DNA of 52,389 bases from a virus. This document shows positions 7,332 through 15,974 of this stretch, one piece after another. Made by a program: the position numbers and the translations under genes. Under the pieces are notes generated by a model, which saw only the letters and a list, made by a program, of their open reading frames with translations, was not told the origin of the DNA and did not search any database. The stretch spans positions 1 through 52,389 of IMG/VR virus record IMGVR_UViG_3300023178_001875; one strand, 5' to 3'. How positions within the stretch are numbered: position 1 is the first letter of the stretch; each line of letters opens with the position of its first letter.

Positions 7332-8899
7332 TTTTTACCACCCTTCATGTTTGCACACCAGTGATACATCTTACCTCGTTCACCACTATACTTTTTTGCT
7401 TTTTTACGTAAACTAGTTACACTTCCGCTACAACTAGCACCTGCCTTTTTGACTCTGCCTGGGCGACTCTTGCCTTTCACTTTACCGTCTGCAAAGTTTT
7501 CTGCAAGTTCGGCAACTTCATCTGGTACTTCAAATTGCCATACAGTTGCTTTACCGTCTTTTGCCATCATTGCTGTAAGTCTTGTGTTTCCGCCAATTAA
7601 TTCTTTATAACCGTCGCTGTAAACAGCAACAATAGGCATTTCAACTGAACCTTTTTCTAATTGTGCTAACGCTCTTTTTTGTTTGTTTTTATCTAAACTT
7701 TTAAATGAATTAATATCTGCGGCATCTGTATTGTTGATATCACTTGCATCTGTAATAGTTATTTCTTTACCCTTTTTTGCAAGTTCTATCCATGCTTGTT
7801 TTCCAATCTTGCGAAACTCAGGATAACGCTCTGCTTCGTCCCATTCTACATCTAGTTGTGGTTTTACAAAGTTTTCTGCTATCATTTCTTCTAATGAAGT
7901 GTCAATCATCCTAACAGTTGCAAATTCTTCGCCCATAAGTCTTAGTGCATCAAATCTATGATGTCCGTTTACTATACGTCCTTTAGGATCAATAGTTAAT
8001 GGACTATAGTTACCGTCTTTAACCTTACTTAGTTGTTTTTCTAACTTACGTAAATCTCTGTTTCTTTGTACACTTTTAAGTTTACTAACTTTAATTTTAC
8101 CTAGTTTGCCTTGATTCTTTATTTGTGGAGGTGCTTCACCACCTGTAGGCTCATCATCAAAATGTGCATCTTGATAACCAGACGCATCTTGAACATCGTA
8201 TCCTATACGTGCAAGTTGCTTCATTAGATACTTCGTTTCTTTTTCGCCAGCATACGGTGCAATAACAACATCAGGTTCGTCTACATTAGAACCTGCTGGC
8301 ATTGACTTTAGATTTGCTAAATTTGTACCAATTTTATAGTGATCATATGCTGTGTCAGACTTTGCTAAGAATGTGTTCTTAGGGTTAGGTATTGCTTTTC
8401 CTTCGCTGTACTTTGCTTTACGCTTTGCAATGGTTTTCTTACGCTTCATTTGCGGAGTTTCTAATGCTGCAATTACTTCGTTATAACCTTTAAGCATACT
8501 CATAAAGGCATCATAGCCTGTACCACTTAGAACTTTTTCTACACCGTCTGCATTGTAATCTAAGTTATCAATAAAACCTTCTAGTCTTTGTTTTAATCTA
8601 TTTTTAAGACCATTTAGTGTATATACACCTACGCCTTTAACCCATACTTCTAAGTTATCTGGGTCAAAGTCTTTAACATCATGTATGTCAGCATACTTGC
8701 CTTCGGCAAGTCCTAAATTAAATAGTACATTAGTTGACTTACCTTTTACTTTACTACTAAGTGTAGGAGGATTGCCACCCTTGTCAACCTTGTTACCAAA
8801 CTTTCCTGCTTCTTTAGGTATTTGATTTACATCCACATCTACTGTAGTGTTTACACCTTTTACAATTCTACCATCTTCTGCAAGTTCTTTAAACTTCAT
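7328..8899 (-). CDS. Double ParB-like-domain protein, probable virion component, 523 aa
   Basis: I place the start at the ATG at 8899, which overlaps the previous stop as ATGA and follows GAGGACGCAAGAA; a longer frame begins inside the upstream gene. Two ParB/sulfiredoxin-like signatures are seen: LTIDPKGRIVNGHHRFDAL (about residues 301-319) and KELIGGNTRLTAMMA (about 432-446). The end, GASCSGSVTSLRKKAKKYSG then GKMYHWCANMKGGKK, is a conserved tail of T4-like marine phage proteins as I recall. ParB-like domains can bind CTP or cleave DNA, but here only the fold can be inferred. Confidence 0.75.
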   Translation of the reverse strand: MKFKELAEDGRIVKGVNTTVDVDVNQIPKEAGKFGNKVDKGGNPPTLSSKVKGKSTNVLFNLGLAEGKYADIHDVKDFDPDNLEVWVKGVGVYTLNGLKNRLKQRLEGFIDNLDYNADGVEKVLSGTGYDAFMSMLKGYNEVIAALETPQMKRKKTIAKRKAKYSEGKAIPNPKNTFLAKSDTAYDHYKIGTNLANLKSMPAGSNVDEPDVVIAPYAGEKETKYLMKQLARIGYDVQDASGYQDAHFDDEPTGGEAPPQIKNQGKLGKIKVSKLKSVQRNRDLRKLEKQLSKVKDGNYSPLTIDPKGRIVNGHHRFDALRLMGEEFATVRMIDTSLEEMIAENFVKPQLDVEWDEAERYPEFRKIGKQAWIELAKKGKEITITDASDINNTDAADINSFKSLDKNKQKRALAQLEKGSVEMPIVAVYSDGYKELIGGNTRLTAMMAKDGKATVWQFEVPDEVAELAENFADGKVKGKSRPGRVKKAGASCSGSVTSLRKKAKKYSGERGKMYHWCANMKGGKK

Positions 8900-9111
8900 T
8901 TCTTGCGTCCTCTGAATTGTACTGGTCCAGTCATGTACGGTTTTGAAAACCATAACTTAAACCATTCTGCATCACCAGGTTTTACACCTAGTTTCTTTTC
9001 TTTCTTTTTTAGTTCTGCGGCTGTGATAGATGGATTTTCATCTATCTTGTATTCTGAGTAGCCTTTGAATTCGTTTATGCCTGCTAACTTTTTGAGAACT
9101 TCGATGTCCAT
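8896..9111 (-). CDS. Small conserved-type protein, 71 aa
   Basis: The N-terminus MDIEVLKKLAGINEFKGYSE carries the LKKLAGI element typical of proteins in this cluster. The C-terminus is basic (QFRGRKK). It overlaps the nucleotidyltransferase gene by 28 bases, with AAAGGAG upstream of the ATG, and couples to the ParB-like gene by ATGA. No enzyme motif is visible. Its place inside the tail-tagged cluster suggests a small virion protein. Confidence 0.62.
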   Translation of the reverse strand: MDIEVLKKLAGINEFKGYSEYKIDENPSITAAELKKKEKKLGVKPGDAEWFKLWFSKPYMTGPVQFRGRKK

Positions 9112-10163
9112 GCGTCTTTATCTCCTTTAGCGGCTGCCTTTCTTCTAGCGGCTATTTTATCTTTAACAGAATCTTCTTCTGGTGGTCTTTTCTTTGTTAC
9201 AGTTGTACGTTTAGGTGTCTTTGTAACAAAACCTAGTATTTCATTTATATCTTCATCAGTAATAGTATATGCTCTATCACCTCTAGTTTTAATTTCTTTA
9301 CCTACAAGCATTTTAAGAACACGTGATAGTTTATCTATATCTTCTTCTTTTTCAATAGCGTCTTGTATCATTTTAGTAAGAAATGATCTTAATGATGCTT
9401 TATTAACAACTAAATCACCTTCGTCTATATCTTTACCTTTAGCACGTTGATCGTCGACCCAGTCTTCATATTCTCGAGCACTTTGTACTTTGTCTGAATC
9501 TGGATCATAACCCATTGCTATAAGTTCTTCTGAGCTTTTGTTAGGTTTTTCAGGACGTATGCCTTCTGTTGCTGGCTCTTTATCTTTGATACCCATACCG
9601 TTACGCACAGCATCGTACATTGTTTGTGCTAGTTTAGGATCTGGTACACCTTGTGTAAATGCTTCTAGATTACCCTCAGCGGCAGCAAGTCTCATCTTGC
9701 TTGCACTCATTCCTTCGGCACCTTCTGCATCTGGGTCACGTGCTCCTGCACTTACAACTTTCAGTGTGTTAAATTCAAATGGTATTTTGCCTGATTTATC
9801 TGGCTTGCCATTGTATGTATCGAACATAGTTTGGAAGCCTTCTACTCTGTCGCTACCTGCAACAAATATAAGATCAGTATATCCTAAACCTTGGAGCATT
9901 TCTAATGCTTGCACTGGTGTACGAACACTTTGGTGCCCTACATTAATACCAGGAAAAAACTTTTTGGCAAACTTTAATTTAGTAGCAAAATCTAATGGAT
10001 CTGTTTTTGGCTTTTGTGTTTGCGACAAGAACAAATAATGATCGCCGTCGTGCTTTTTTATTTGATCCACAAGTTTGCTATGACCAATTGTTGGAGGATT
10101 AAGTCGACCAAAAGCAAGAACTGCCTTTTTTGCTGGTGCTTCAAACAGTTCTCGGAGAAACAT
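9084..10163 (-). CDS. Nucleotidyltransferase-domain protein, probable virion-associated, 359 aa
   Basis: The N-terminal 200 residues form an adenylyl/cytidylyltransferase domain: FGRLNPPTIGH (18-28) has the (H/T)xGH motif in the TxGH form used by phosphopantetheine adenylyltransferases, and SASKMR (153-158) matches the ISSTxIR-type site. The C-terminal half is charged, helical and lysine-rich, unlike stand-alone enzymes of the family (usually about 160-220 aa). From memory, T4-like marine phages carry similar proteins near head genes. The substrate is unknown. It starts at a TAATG overlap with the 109-residue gene, after GAAGGGG. Confidence 0.75.
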   Translation of the reverse strand: MFLRELFEAPAKKAVLAFGRLNPPTIGHSKLVDQIKKHDGDHYLFLSQTQKPKTDPLDFATKLKFAKKFFPGINVGHQSVRTPVQALEMLQGLGYTDLIFVAGSDRVEGFQTMFDTYNGKPDKSGKIPFEFNTLKVVSAGARDPDAEGAEGMSASKMRLAAAEGNLEAFTQGVPDPKLAQTMYDAVRNGMGIKDKEPATEGIRPEKPNKSSEELIAMGYDPDSDKVQSAREYEDWVDDQRAKGKDIDEGDLVVNKASLRSFLTKMIQDAIEKEEDIDKLSRVLKMLVGKEIKTRGDRAYTITDEDINEILGFVTKTPKRTTVTKKRPPEEDSVKDKIAARRKAAAKGDKDAWTSKFSKS

Positions 10164-10492
10164 TAGTATTCCCCTTCTTCTATGTTCTTAATTTCCTCAG
10201 ACTTAATACGTTCGATAATTGACTCTTGATCTACATCAGTAAACACACTTTGTGGAGGATCTAAATCATACTTTTTACAGTATGATTCCATTGCTGATTT
10301 TACTAAAGGCAAAAGAGCTTCATTAAAATTAATATCTTCACCAGCTCTAAACTTATCTGAAAGTAATGACATTACAGGATAGTATTCTTTTCTGTAAAAC
10401 ATGGGGTCGTTTTTCATATAACATTGGCAATCTTGTGCAACGTCATATGGTAAAGTAAATTCGTCTTTTTTATCTAGTTCAAAAAGTTTCAT
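10163..10492 (-). CDS. Acidic protein, 109 aa, unknown function
   Basis: I place the start at 10492 (MKLFELDKKDE), two bases after the upstream stop and preceded by AGGAAGTGGTAAT. A longer frame would run inside the 187-residue gene. The protein is soluble, acidic and predicted helical, with C26 and C28 (QDCQCYM) and an EIKNIEEGEY end. It couples to the nucleotidyltransferase gene by TAATG. It is probably a conserved phage protein, but I do not recognise a domain. Confidence 0.65.
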   Translation of the reverse strand: MKLFELDKKDEFTLPYDVAQDCQCYMKNDPMFYRKEYYPVMSLLSDKFRAGEDINFNEALLPLVKSAMESYCKKYDLDPPQSVFTDVDQESIIERIKSEEIKNIEEGEY

Positions 10493-10493
10493 A

Positions 10494-11057
10494 TTACCAC
10501 TTCCTACATGACCAGTAACGTGCCTTAGTTCTTGGACCCGGGTTATCACAGTTGTGTCTAGCACGGAATGAACGTCTACGTGCTGGATTTGACTTTTTAA
10601 TCTTCATGTTAGGATCGCCAAAATTAACTTTCTTTACATTCTTGGTCTTTGGGTCCTTAACATATACTTTGAACTTCTTAACATCACCACGCATTGGCTT
10701 GCCTAGCGGAACCTTACGTCCTTGATATTCTGCTTCGTCAATAATATCGTCATCATTATACCACATAACGCCATATTCTTCAAAAAAGTCATCACCGTCA
10801 TATGTTTCTTCTGTAACAACAGCATCACCATCAGTAGATATTTCAATATCAAAATCTTCATACCCTTCACTGAACATAAGATTTGCTAGTCTATTAGCAT
10901 ACTCGTCTGCTTCATCTTCTTCTAGCAATCTTGGTAAGGGAATTTCAATTACTGTAGCACCTTGCTCACTTTCGTATATCTCTTGACTAGGAAAAATAGA
11001 CTCGTCTAATCTATTAACTTCTTGTTTTTCCATTACTATTCTTACAAAATGTTCCAT
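10494..11057 (-). CDS. Acidic protein with conserved basic CW-tail, 187 aa
   Basis: The first 105 residues are strongly acidic. The last 77 are basic and end in RRRSFRARHNCDNPGPRTK then ARYWSCRKW. This block, beginning near GRKVPLGKPMRGDVKKF, is a recurring C-terminal module of marine phage proteins that I recall as a domain of unknown function. The two cysteines with histidine could bind metal. The start at 11057 is preceded by AAGGTAACAAC. The split charge pattern fits a scaffold or head-packaged protein, but the role is unproven. Confidence 0.65.
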   Translation of the reverse strand: MEHFVRIVMEKQEVNRLDESIFPSQEIYESEQGATVIEIPLPRLLEEDEADEYANRLANLMFSEGYEDFDIEISTDGDAVVTEETYDGDDFFEEYGVMWYNDDDIIDEAEYQGRKVPLGKPMRGDVKKFKVYVKDPKTKNVKKVNFGDPNMKIKKSNPARRRSFRARHNCDNPGPRTKARYWSCRKW

Positions 11058-11066
11058 GTTGTTACC

Positions 11067-11432
11067 TTAATGATTTAAATTAATACTATTTACAGTGCCA
11101 TCAGTCCAATTACTAACATAAGCTCTTACCCAAACATAGTTGCCTGTAAAGTTATATATGTGTGAGCCTGTATTATAAACACCGCTATCGTCGGTGCTAG
11201 TAAGTTCTGTATTTGAAATAGTAAACCAATCATCTGCGCCAGGATCAACAGCAAGTGTACCCTGCATTTGTATAGTTCCTTGGAACCCGCTCACTGTATA
11301 TTGTACAGTGTGAAGACCATCACTACGACTATAGTAACCGTCCCCTTTATATTTGTCACCAGTATGGGTCTGTACGCTACTATCCCCTACGTGTGTTTGT
11401 GTTGATAAAATTGTTTCACTATTGCTCGGCAT
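11067..11432 (-). CDS. Beta-rich probable virion protein, 121 aa
   Basis: The protein is threonine-, serine- and glycine-rich with alternating hydrophobic residues, consistent with a beta-sandwich. It has no cysteine, membrane segment or catalytic motif. The segment NFTGNYVWVRAYVSNWTDGT near the end resembles small structural proteins of T4-like marine phages from memory. A late-type promoter ends five bases before the ATG, so the message may be leaderless. A decoration or tail-surface protein is plausible. Confidence 0.6.
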   Translation of the reverse strand: MPSNSETILSTQTHVGDSSVQTHTGDKYKGDGYYSRSDGLHTVQYTVSGFQGTIQMQGTLAVDPGADDWFTISNTELTSTDDSGVYNTGSHIYNFTGNYVWVRAYVSNWTDGTVNSINLNH

Positions 11433-11436
11433 ATAG

Positions 11437-12105
11437 TTATTTATCTATATTTTGCGTACTGATAACTCTTTGGACAGATTGGAAATTATGTCCAACAAGT
11501 AGACTGATAAGTTGTAAAACTTTTTCATCTCTAACATACATATACAAGTTGGGGGCAAATCCCTTTTTTACTTCTTCTAACGCTATTCTACCAATTTTTA
11601 CTTTGTCCGAGTTGCGTGTAATCCAATTATGAAAGTTCTCATCTATAGTTCTTGCATTAAAATAAACTTTATATTCGTAATCAAACGGTCCGTTGACTAA
11701 TAAAACATTTTTTTCAAGCAAGTTTAAGTGCTTTAAATTTGGTTGCCATAGTTCGTCTATCGTGATTTTACTACAAACATTATTAATAACACTATTACTG
11801 TTAGTATATAAGCACATATCATTGCGCTCTATACGTAGTTTATACTCGTCGTGATCAAAATGCGAAAATAGGTTTAGTAAGATTTTTGCATCATCAAAAT
11901 GCCTACGGTCAATATAACTTGTCCTATTAAACCCCCAAGTTTTAACAATTTGATGCTTATCGTCTACCATTTGCTGTAGTAGATCTATTTCTTTGCGAGC
12001 ATAATTTAGATTTTTATCTCTAAAAATAACAGCAAGCTGGTTGTGTATTACCAGCTTGTACAGGTACTTGTTATAGAAAAGTTTTTTAGTTTCAAAGTTC
12101 AACAA
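11437..12105 (-). CDS. Unknown protein, 222 aa
   Basis: This soluble protein is rich in aromatic and basic residues (many Y, F, N, K) and has no recognised signature. It contains segments such as KTWGFNRTSYIDRRHFDDAK and NGPFDYEYKVYFNARTID that look like folded alpha/beta sequence. Its start overlaps the end of the clpA-like gene by 14 bases, so it is co-translated with the unfoldase. It could be an adaptor or an unrelated DNA-metabolism protein; I cannot decide. Confidence 0.65.
   Translation of the reverse strand: MLNFETKKLFYNKYLYKLVIHNQLAVIFRDKNLNYARKEIDLLQQMVDDKHQIVKTWGFNRTSYIDRRHFDDAKILLNLFSHFDHDEYKLRIERNDMCLYTNSNSVINNVCSKITIDELWQPNLKHLNLLEKNVLLVNGPFDYEYKVYFNARTIDENFHNWITRNSDKVKIGRIALEEVKKGFAPNLYMYVRDEKVLQLISLLVGHNFQSVQRVISTQNIDK
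11438..11445 (-). promoter_or_regulatory. Late-type promoter GATAAATA at the start of the beta-rich gene
   Basis: The motif lies inside the 3' end of the 222-residue gene. With T4-like spacing the start of transcription would fall on or beside the A of the ATG at 11432. Confidence 0.5.
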
Positions 12106-14332
12106 GTGATTCCCCTAAACTTTCCAAGTATAGGCTTTCATCATCTTCGTTGAATTTAATTGTTACACTACCGCCAGATTTTAAATTACCAAAGAGTAAT
12201 TCTTTTGATAGTGGACGTTTGATTTCATTATCAATTACTCTTGCTAACGGTCTTGCACCCATTTTAGGATCGAAACCTTTATCTACAAGATAGTCTAATG
12301 CTTCAGAATCAACTTCGATCTTGACTCCTTTATCTTTTACCATGTCTTTAAGTTCAACTAAGAACTTACCAACTATCTTCAACATAATTTCTTTAGAAAG
12401 TTTCTTGAATATAATAGTTGCATCAAGTCTGTTACGGAATTCTGGAGCAAAGAATTTCTTAAGTGCTTTATCTTCATATTCTAATTCAAACTCGTCGTTG
12501 AATCCAATTAGATTTTTCTCTGCATCACTTGCACCTAGGTTAGTTGTAAGGATAAGAACACAATTACGTGCATCTGCTTCTTTACTGTTACTACCTGTAA
12601 CTTTACCATTATCCATTAACTGTAGTAATATTTGTGAAACATCTGGGTGTGCCTTTTCGATTTCATCTAACAGTAACACACAGTTTGGATTTTCTTGTAG
12701 TTTTGTAATTAACTGGCCAGCATCTTCTTCGTAACCTACATAACCTGGAGGCGACCCAATTAGTTTAGCAACACTGTGCTTCTCTTGATATTCACTCATA
12801 TCAAAACGGACTAGTTTTACACCTAGTTGTTCTGCTAGTTGCTTGGCTGTTTCTGTTTTACCTGTACCGGTTGGCCCCATAAAGATAAAACTACCAATTG
12901 GCTTATCGTCAGGTTTAAGACCTGCTTGTGCAACAAGAATTTTATCAACAATTTTATCAATTGCTTCGTCTTGTCCATACACCGCTTTTTTCATGTTGGT
13001 TTCTAGATGTGCTAGATTACTTGTTTCTTTCTCTGCAATATTTTCAACAGGCATGTTAATCATCTTAGCAAGTTCAAATTGAATTTCTTCCTCTGTTACT
13101 AGTTTTTCAACTTCAGGATCTTTCAAATTAAATCTACTACATGCTACATCAATTAAGTCAATAGCCTTATCAGGAAGTTTTTTATCTGTTTGATACTTTA
13201 CACTTAATTTTACAGCAGCTTCAATTGCTTGCTCTGTGATTTGTGTTTTGTGATAGTCCTCATAGTACTTTTTAATACCACGTAGAATATCTTTTGCTAC
13301 TTCTGCATTTGGCTCGTCAACTGTAACACGTTGGAAACGGCGCATCAATGCACGATCTTTTTCAAAGCTCTTACGGAATTCTTCCCAAGTAGTTGAAGCA
13401 ACAACTTTTAAGTTACCTTTTGCAAGTGCTGGCTTTAACATATTAGCCAAATCGTTTGATTTGTCTTGCCCGCCTGCTCCTGCTCCGCTCATCATATGAG
13501 CTTCGTCGATAAACATTACAGTTTTGCCTTTTTTCTGTAGTCCTTTGATGACTAACTTTAGACGTTCTTCAAAGTCTCCACGATATTTAGAGCCAGCGAG
13601 CATAGCACCAATATCTAGATTGTATACTTCATACTCTTTTAGGAATTCTGGTACATCGTCATTTACAATTTTAAATGCTAAACCTTCTGCAATAGCGGTT
13701 TTACCAACACCTGGATCACCAACTAAAAGTACATTATTTTTTTGACGGCGTCCTAGTGCAAGAGCAATAGCATCTAGTTCTTCTGAACGTCCGATAATAG
13801 GATCTACACGTTGTTTTCTTACTTCGTCGTTTAGATTAGAAGTAAATGCACGAAGTGCTTTTGCGGCTGCACCGCTTAATTCTTCATCATCAAAGTCTTC
13901 ATGCTCATTCGAAATGTAATCTGCAAATCTGTCTTTAGAAATGCCTGCTTTTTCTATCCAATATGTAGCAATAGATTTCTTTTCATTTAGTATACTAATG
14001 AATACATCGCTTAGTTCTATTTGATTACGACCGCTAAATAGAACTTGAGTAAACGCTCTGTTTAGAACACGTTCAACAGCCTGTGTTTTTTTAGGCTTGT
14101 GCTTTGTTCCGTCAACTTTAATATCATCTAAAGCGGTTTTTAAATGATTTTCTAAATTAGATTTTATAAAGGCAGGGTCAGCACCATAACCTGTAACTAT
14201 GTTTTCAAAGTTTTCTTCGCAAAGCATAGCGAATAGAATATGTTCAACTGTAACATACTCGTGTTGAAGTTTTCTAGCATCTGCGATTGCTTTTTCAAAT
14301 ACTAATTGTAGTTCTTTGCTTGGTTCAACCAT
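12092..14332 (-). CDS. clpA: ClpA-type AAA+ unfoldase, 746 aa
   Basis: The layout matches ClpA (758 aa in E. coli). A Clp N-domain covers about 1-140. The first AAA+ domain has Walker A GDPGVGKT (205-212) and Walker B VMFIDE (272-277). The second has Walker A GPTGTGKT (486-493) and Walker B LLLDE (553-557). There is no long ClpB-type coiled-coil insert. An IGF tripeptide at 609-611 lies where ClpA and ClpX carry the loop that docks on ClpP, so this protein could feed host ClpP. No ClpP is encoded in the window. It overlaps the deformylase gene by eight bases. Confidence 0.95.
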   Translation of the reverse strand: MVEPSKELQLVFEKAIADARKLQHEYVTVEHILFAMLCEENFENIVTGYGADPAFIKSNLENHLKTALDDIKVDGTKHKPKKTQAVERVLNRAFTQVLFSGRNQIELSDVFISILNEKKSIATYWIEKAGISKDRFADYISNEHEDFDDEELSGAAAKALRAFTSNLNDEVRKQRVDPIIGRSEELDAIALALGRRQKNNVLLVGDPGVGKTAIAEGLAFKIVNDDVPEFLKEYEVYNLDIGAMLAGSKYRGDFEERLKLVIKGLQKKGKTVMFIDEAHMMSGAGAGGQDKSNDLANMLKPALAKGNLKVVASTTWEEFRKSFEKDRALMRRFQRVTVDEPNAEVAKDILRGIKKYYEDYHKTQITEQAIEAAVKLSVKYQTDKKLPDKAIDLIDVACSRFNLKDPEVEKLVTEEEIQFELAKMINMPVENIAEKETSNLAHLETNMKKAVYGQDEAIDKIVDKILVAQAGLKPDDKPIGSFIFMGPTGTGKTETAKQLAEQLGVKLVRFDMSEYQEKHSVAKLIGSPPGYVGYEEDAGQLITKLQENPNCVLLLDEIEKAHPDVSQILLQLMDNGKVTGSNSKEADARNCVLILTTNLGASDAEKNLIGFNDEFELEYEDKALKKFFAPEFRNRLDATIIFKKLSKEIMLKIVGKFLVELKDMVKDKGVKIEVDSEALDYLVDKGFDPKMGARPLARVIDNEIKRPLSKELLFGNLKSGGSVTIKFNEDDESLYLESLGESLVEL

Positions 14333-14831
14333 GTGGATATTTTTTCCTTAATTTTATTTGCTTCTTTCTTGCCATATCAAGTTTAAGGCGAGATACACGA
14401 CTAGTAAATTCGATACCCTGTAAGTGATCGTATTCATGTAAAAAACATCTTGCATCTATATCGTATAATTCTATTATACATTCTTTTTGCTGTGTGTCAA
14501 GATATTTTACAACAATACCTCTAGGTCTACTAACCTTTAAAAACAAATTTGGATGACTTAAACACCCTTCTGGCATAGATTCTGCGTTTACTGTTACTTG
14601 CTCTATGCTTGGGTTAATAATTGTAAGTGGACTATTATCTTCTAGCAAATGCGGCTTCATAACAAAAATTTGTCCATTGAACCCAACTTGATTTGCACTC
14701 AATCCTATTCCGCCTTCTTGCTCCATAATTTCAAGCATTTCTTTGGAAATTTGTTCGGCATCGTGCTTTTCGAAATCAAAAGGATCTACAACCTTTTCTA
14801 ACCACGGATCTGGAGATTTAATCAGTTTCAT
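14325..14831 (-). CDS. def: Peptide deformylase
   Basis: All three deformylase motifs are present: GIGLSANQ (41-48, for GxGLAAxQ), EGCLS (88-92, metal ligand C90) and HEYDH (132-136, ligands H132 and H136, catalytic E133). At 168 residues it is close to bacterial length and longer than many trimmed phage versions. It removes the formyl group from nascent proteins. It overlaps dnaJ upstream (14 bases) and clpA downstream, forming a translation and protein-quality operon. Confidence 0.94.
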   Translation of the reverse strand: MKLIKSPDPWLEKVVDPFDFEKHDAEQISKEMLEIMEQEGGIGLSANQVGFNGQIFVMKPHLLEDNSPLTIINPSIEQVTVNAESMPEGCLSHPNLFLKVSRPRGIVVKYLDTQQKECIIELYDIDARCFLHEYDHLQGIEFTSRVSRLKLDMARKKQIKLRKKYPHG

Positions 14832-15657
14832 TGTTTATTATCTTTTTCATACTTTTTATATACTCTAACACCTGTGGGTTATCTATTTGTGGTATATGAG
14901 CATTTATTATTATATATGCGTTTCCACGCACACCATTACGTCTGTCTGGTAAGCCATGTTGTGCTATATTAAATCTACATCCTACCTTCGTTCCTTTAGG
15001 TATTTTAAGATCTAACTGTCTTCCTTCAAGTGTATCTACTATTATACTAGTTCCTGTAATTAAGTCAAGAGCATTTACAGAATATTCTCTATAAAGATTT
15101 ATACCATCTCTTTGCCAATCTGTGTGAGGTAGAATTTGTATTTTAACATGTAAATCTCCTCTAGCAAATTGTAAGAAATCATCTCCTAAGCCTCCATATC
15201 TTATAGTATCACCATCTCTAATACCAGGAGGTATGTTTATCTCAACTGTTTCGGTGTTGCCGCTTCTTAATTTATAACTTGCAATTAGATTCTTACCTTT
15301 GAGAACATCTTCAAGTGTTACTTTAGCGGCAATAGTAATATCCTTGTTTCTACGAGGAGGTGGTCTAAACGGGTCTGTACCGTTTCTAAACATTTGACCA
15401 AACAAGTCCTGTATGTCAGGATTGACATTGTTAAAATCAAATCCTCTCTGATACTGTCCAAATTGGGGTTGAGGATTATCGTACTCAGCTCTCTTTTGCG
15501 GATCAATTAAAGTTTCATATGCATCTTTAATTTGCACAAACTTTTTACTATCACCGCCTTTGTCAGGATGATGCTTTGCCGCTAATTTTCTAAAAGCGGT
15601 TTTAATTTCTTTATCGGTAGCTGTTTTAGATACGCCTAGTACGGAATAGTGGTCCAT
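14818..15657 (-). CDS. dnaJ: DnaJ/CbpA-type J-domain co-chaperone, 279 aa
   Basis: An N-terminal J-domain (about 1-65) has the HPD tripeptide at 30-32 needed to stimulate Hsp70 ATPase. A glycine/phenylalanine-containing linker follows, then two C-terminal substrate-binding barrels with INIPPGIRDGDTIRYGGLGDD-like and DLKIPKGTKVGCRFNI signatures. There is no CxxCxGxG zinc finger, so it is the CbpA-like class (E. coli CbpA is 306 aa). No Hsp70 gene is in the window, so it likely works with host DnaK. It heads the dnaJ-def-clpA unit. Confidence 0.94.
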   Translation of the reverse strand: MDHYSVLGVSKTATDKEIKTAFRKLAAKHHPDKGGDSKKFVQIKDAYETLIDPQKRAEYDNPQPQFGQYQRGFDFNNVNPDIQDLFGQMFRNGTDPFRPPPRRNKDITIAAKVTLEDVLKGKNLIASYKLRSGNTETVEINIPPGIRDGDTIRYGGLGDDFLQFARGDLHVKIQILPHTDWQRDGINLYREYSVNALDLITGTSIIVDTLEGRQLDLKIPKGTKVGCRFNIAQHGLPDRRNGVRGNAYIIINAHIPQIDNPQVLEYIKSMKKIINNETD

Positions 15658-15680
15658 ACTATTACTTATTGATTATGCTG

Positions 15681-15974
15681 TTACTTTTTACTAGTTCCGG
15701 TGTATAAACCAAACCATGCAGCACCAGCACCTACAACAATACTTACAAGTCCTGACTGTTCCATTGTAGGATCTTCAATACCCATGTACCAAATTACAAC
15801 TTTGTACAGCAAGTAAATGTATGTAGTTATAAAAATGCGTGGAAAAATTCTCCAACTGTCAACAGCTTTTGCTAGATCAATCCATGATTGAAATCTATTT
15901 TTTGAACTGTCTACTGTATTTGTATCTACTTCTAGTTCTATGTTTACTTTTTTTGTTTGAATTTCGTCACTCAT
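15681..15974 (-). CDS. Small two-span membrane protein, candidate holin, 97 aa
   Basis: A polar N-terminus (1-40) is followed by two hydrophobic segments, about 45-66 (PRIFITTYIYLLYKVVIWYM) and 72-92 (LVSIVVGAGAAWFGLY), and a short TSKK end. The size and topology fit a holin. The segment AVDSWRIFPR before the first span recalls proteins annotated as holins in marine phages, from memory. It overlaps the 120-residue membrane gene as ATGA. The endolysin and spanins are 2-4 kb away, so the assignment is tentative. Confidence 0.6.
   Translation of the reverse strand: MSDEIQTKKVNIELEVDTNTVDSSKNRFQSWIDLAKAVDSWRIFPRIFITTYIYLLYKVVIWYMGIEDPTMEQSGLVSIVVGAGAAWFGLYTGTSKK

Noticed and set aside
9538-10038. 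A 166-codon plus-strand frame antisense to the nucleotidyltransferase gene
   Set aside because: It mirrors codon structure of the real gene and contains no recognisable domain.
9084-10163. Loss of the first histidine in the HxGH motif as inactivation
   Set aside because: TxGH is a normal variant in this superfamily, for example in phosphopantetheine adenylyltransferase.
12321-12734. A 137-codon plus-strand frame antisense to clpA
   Set aside because: Serine/leucine-rich shadow translation of the second AAA+ domain with no start signal.
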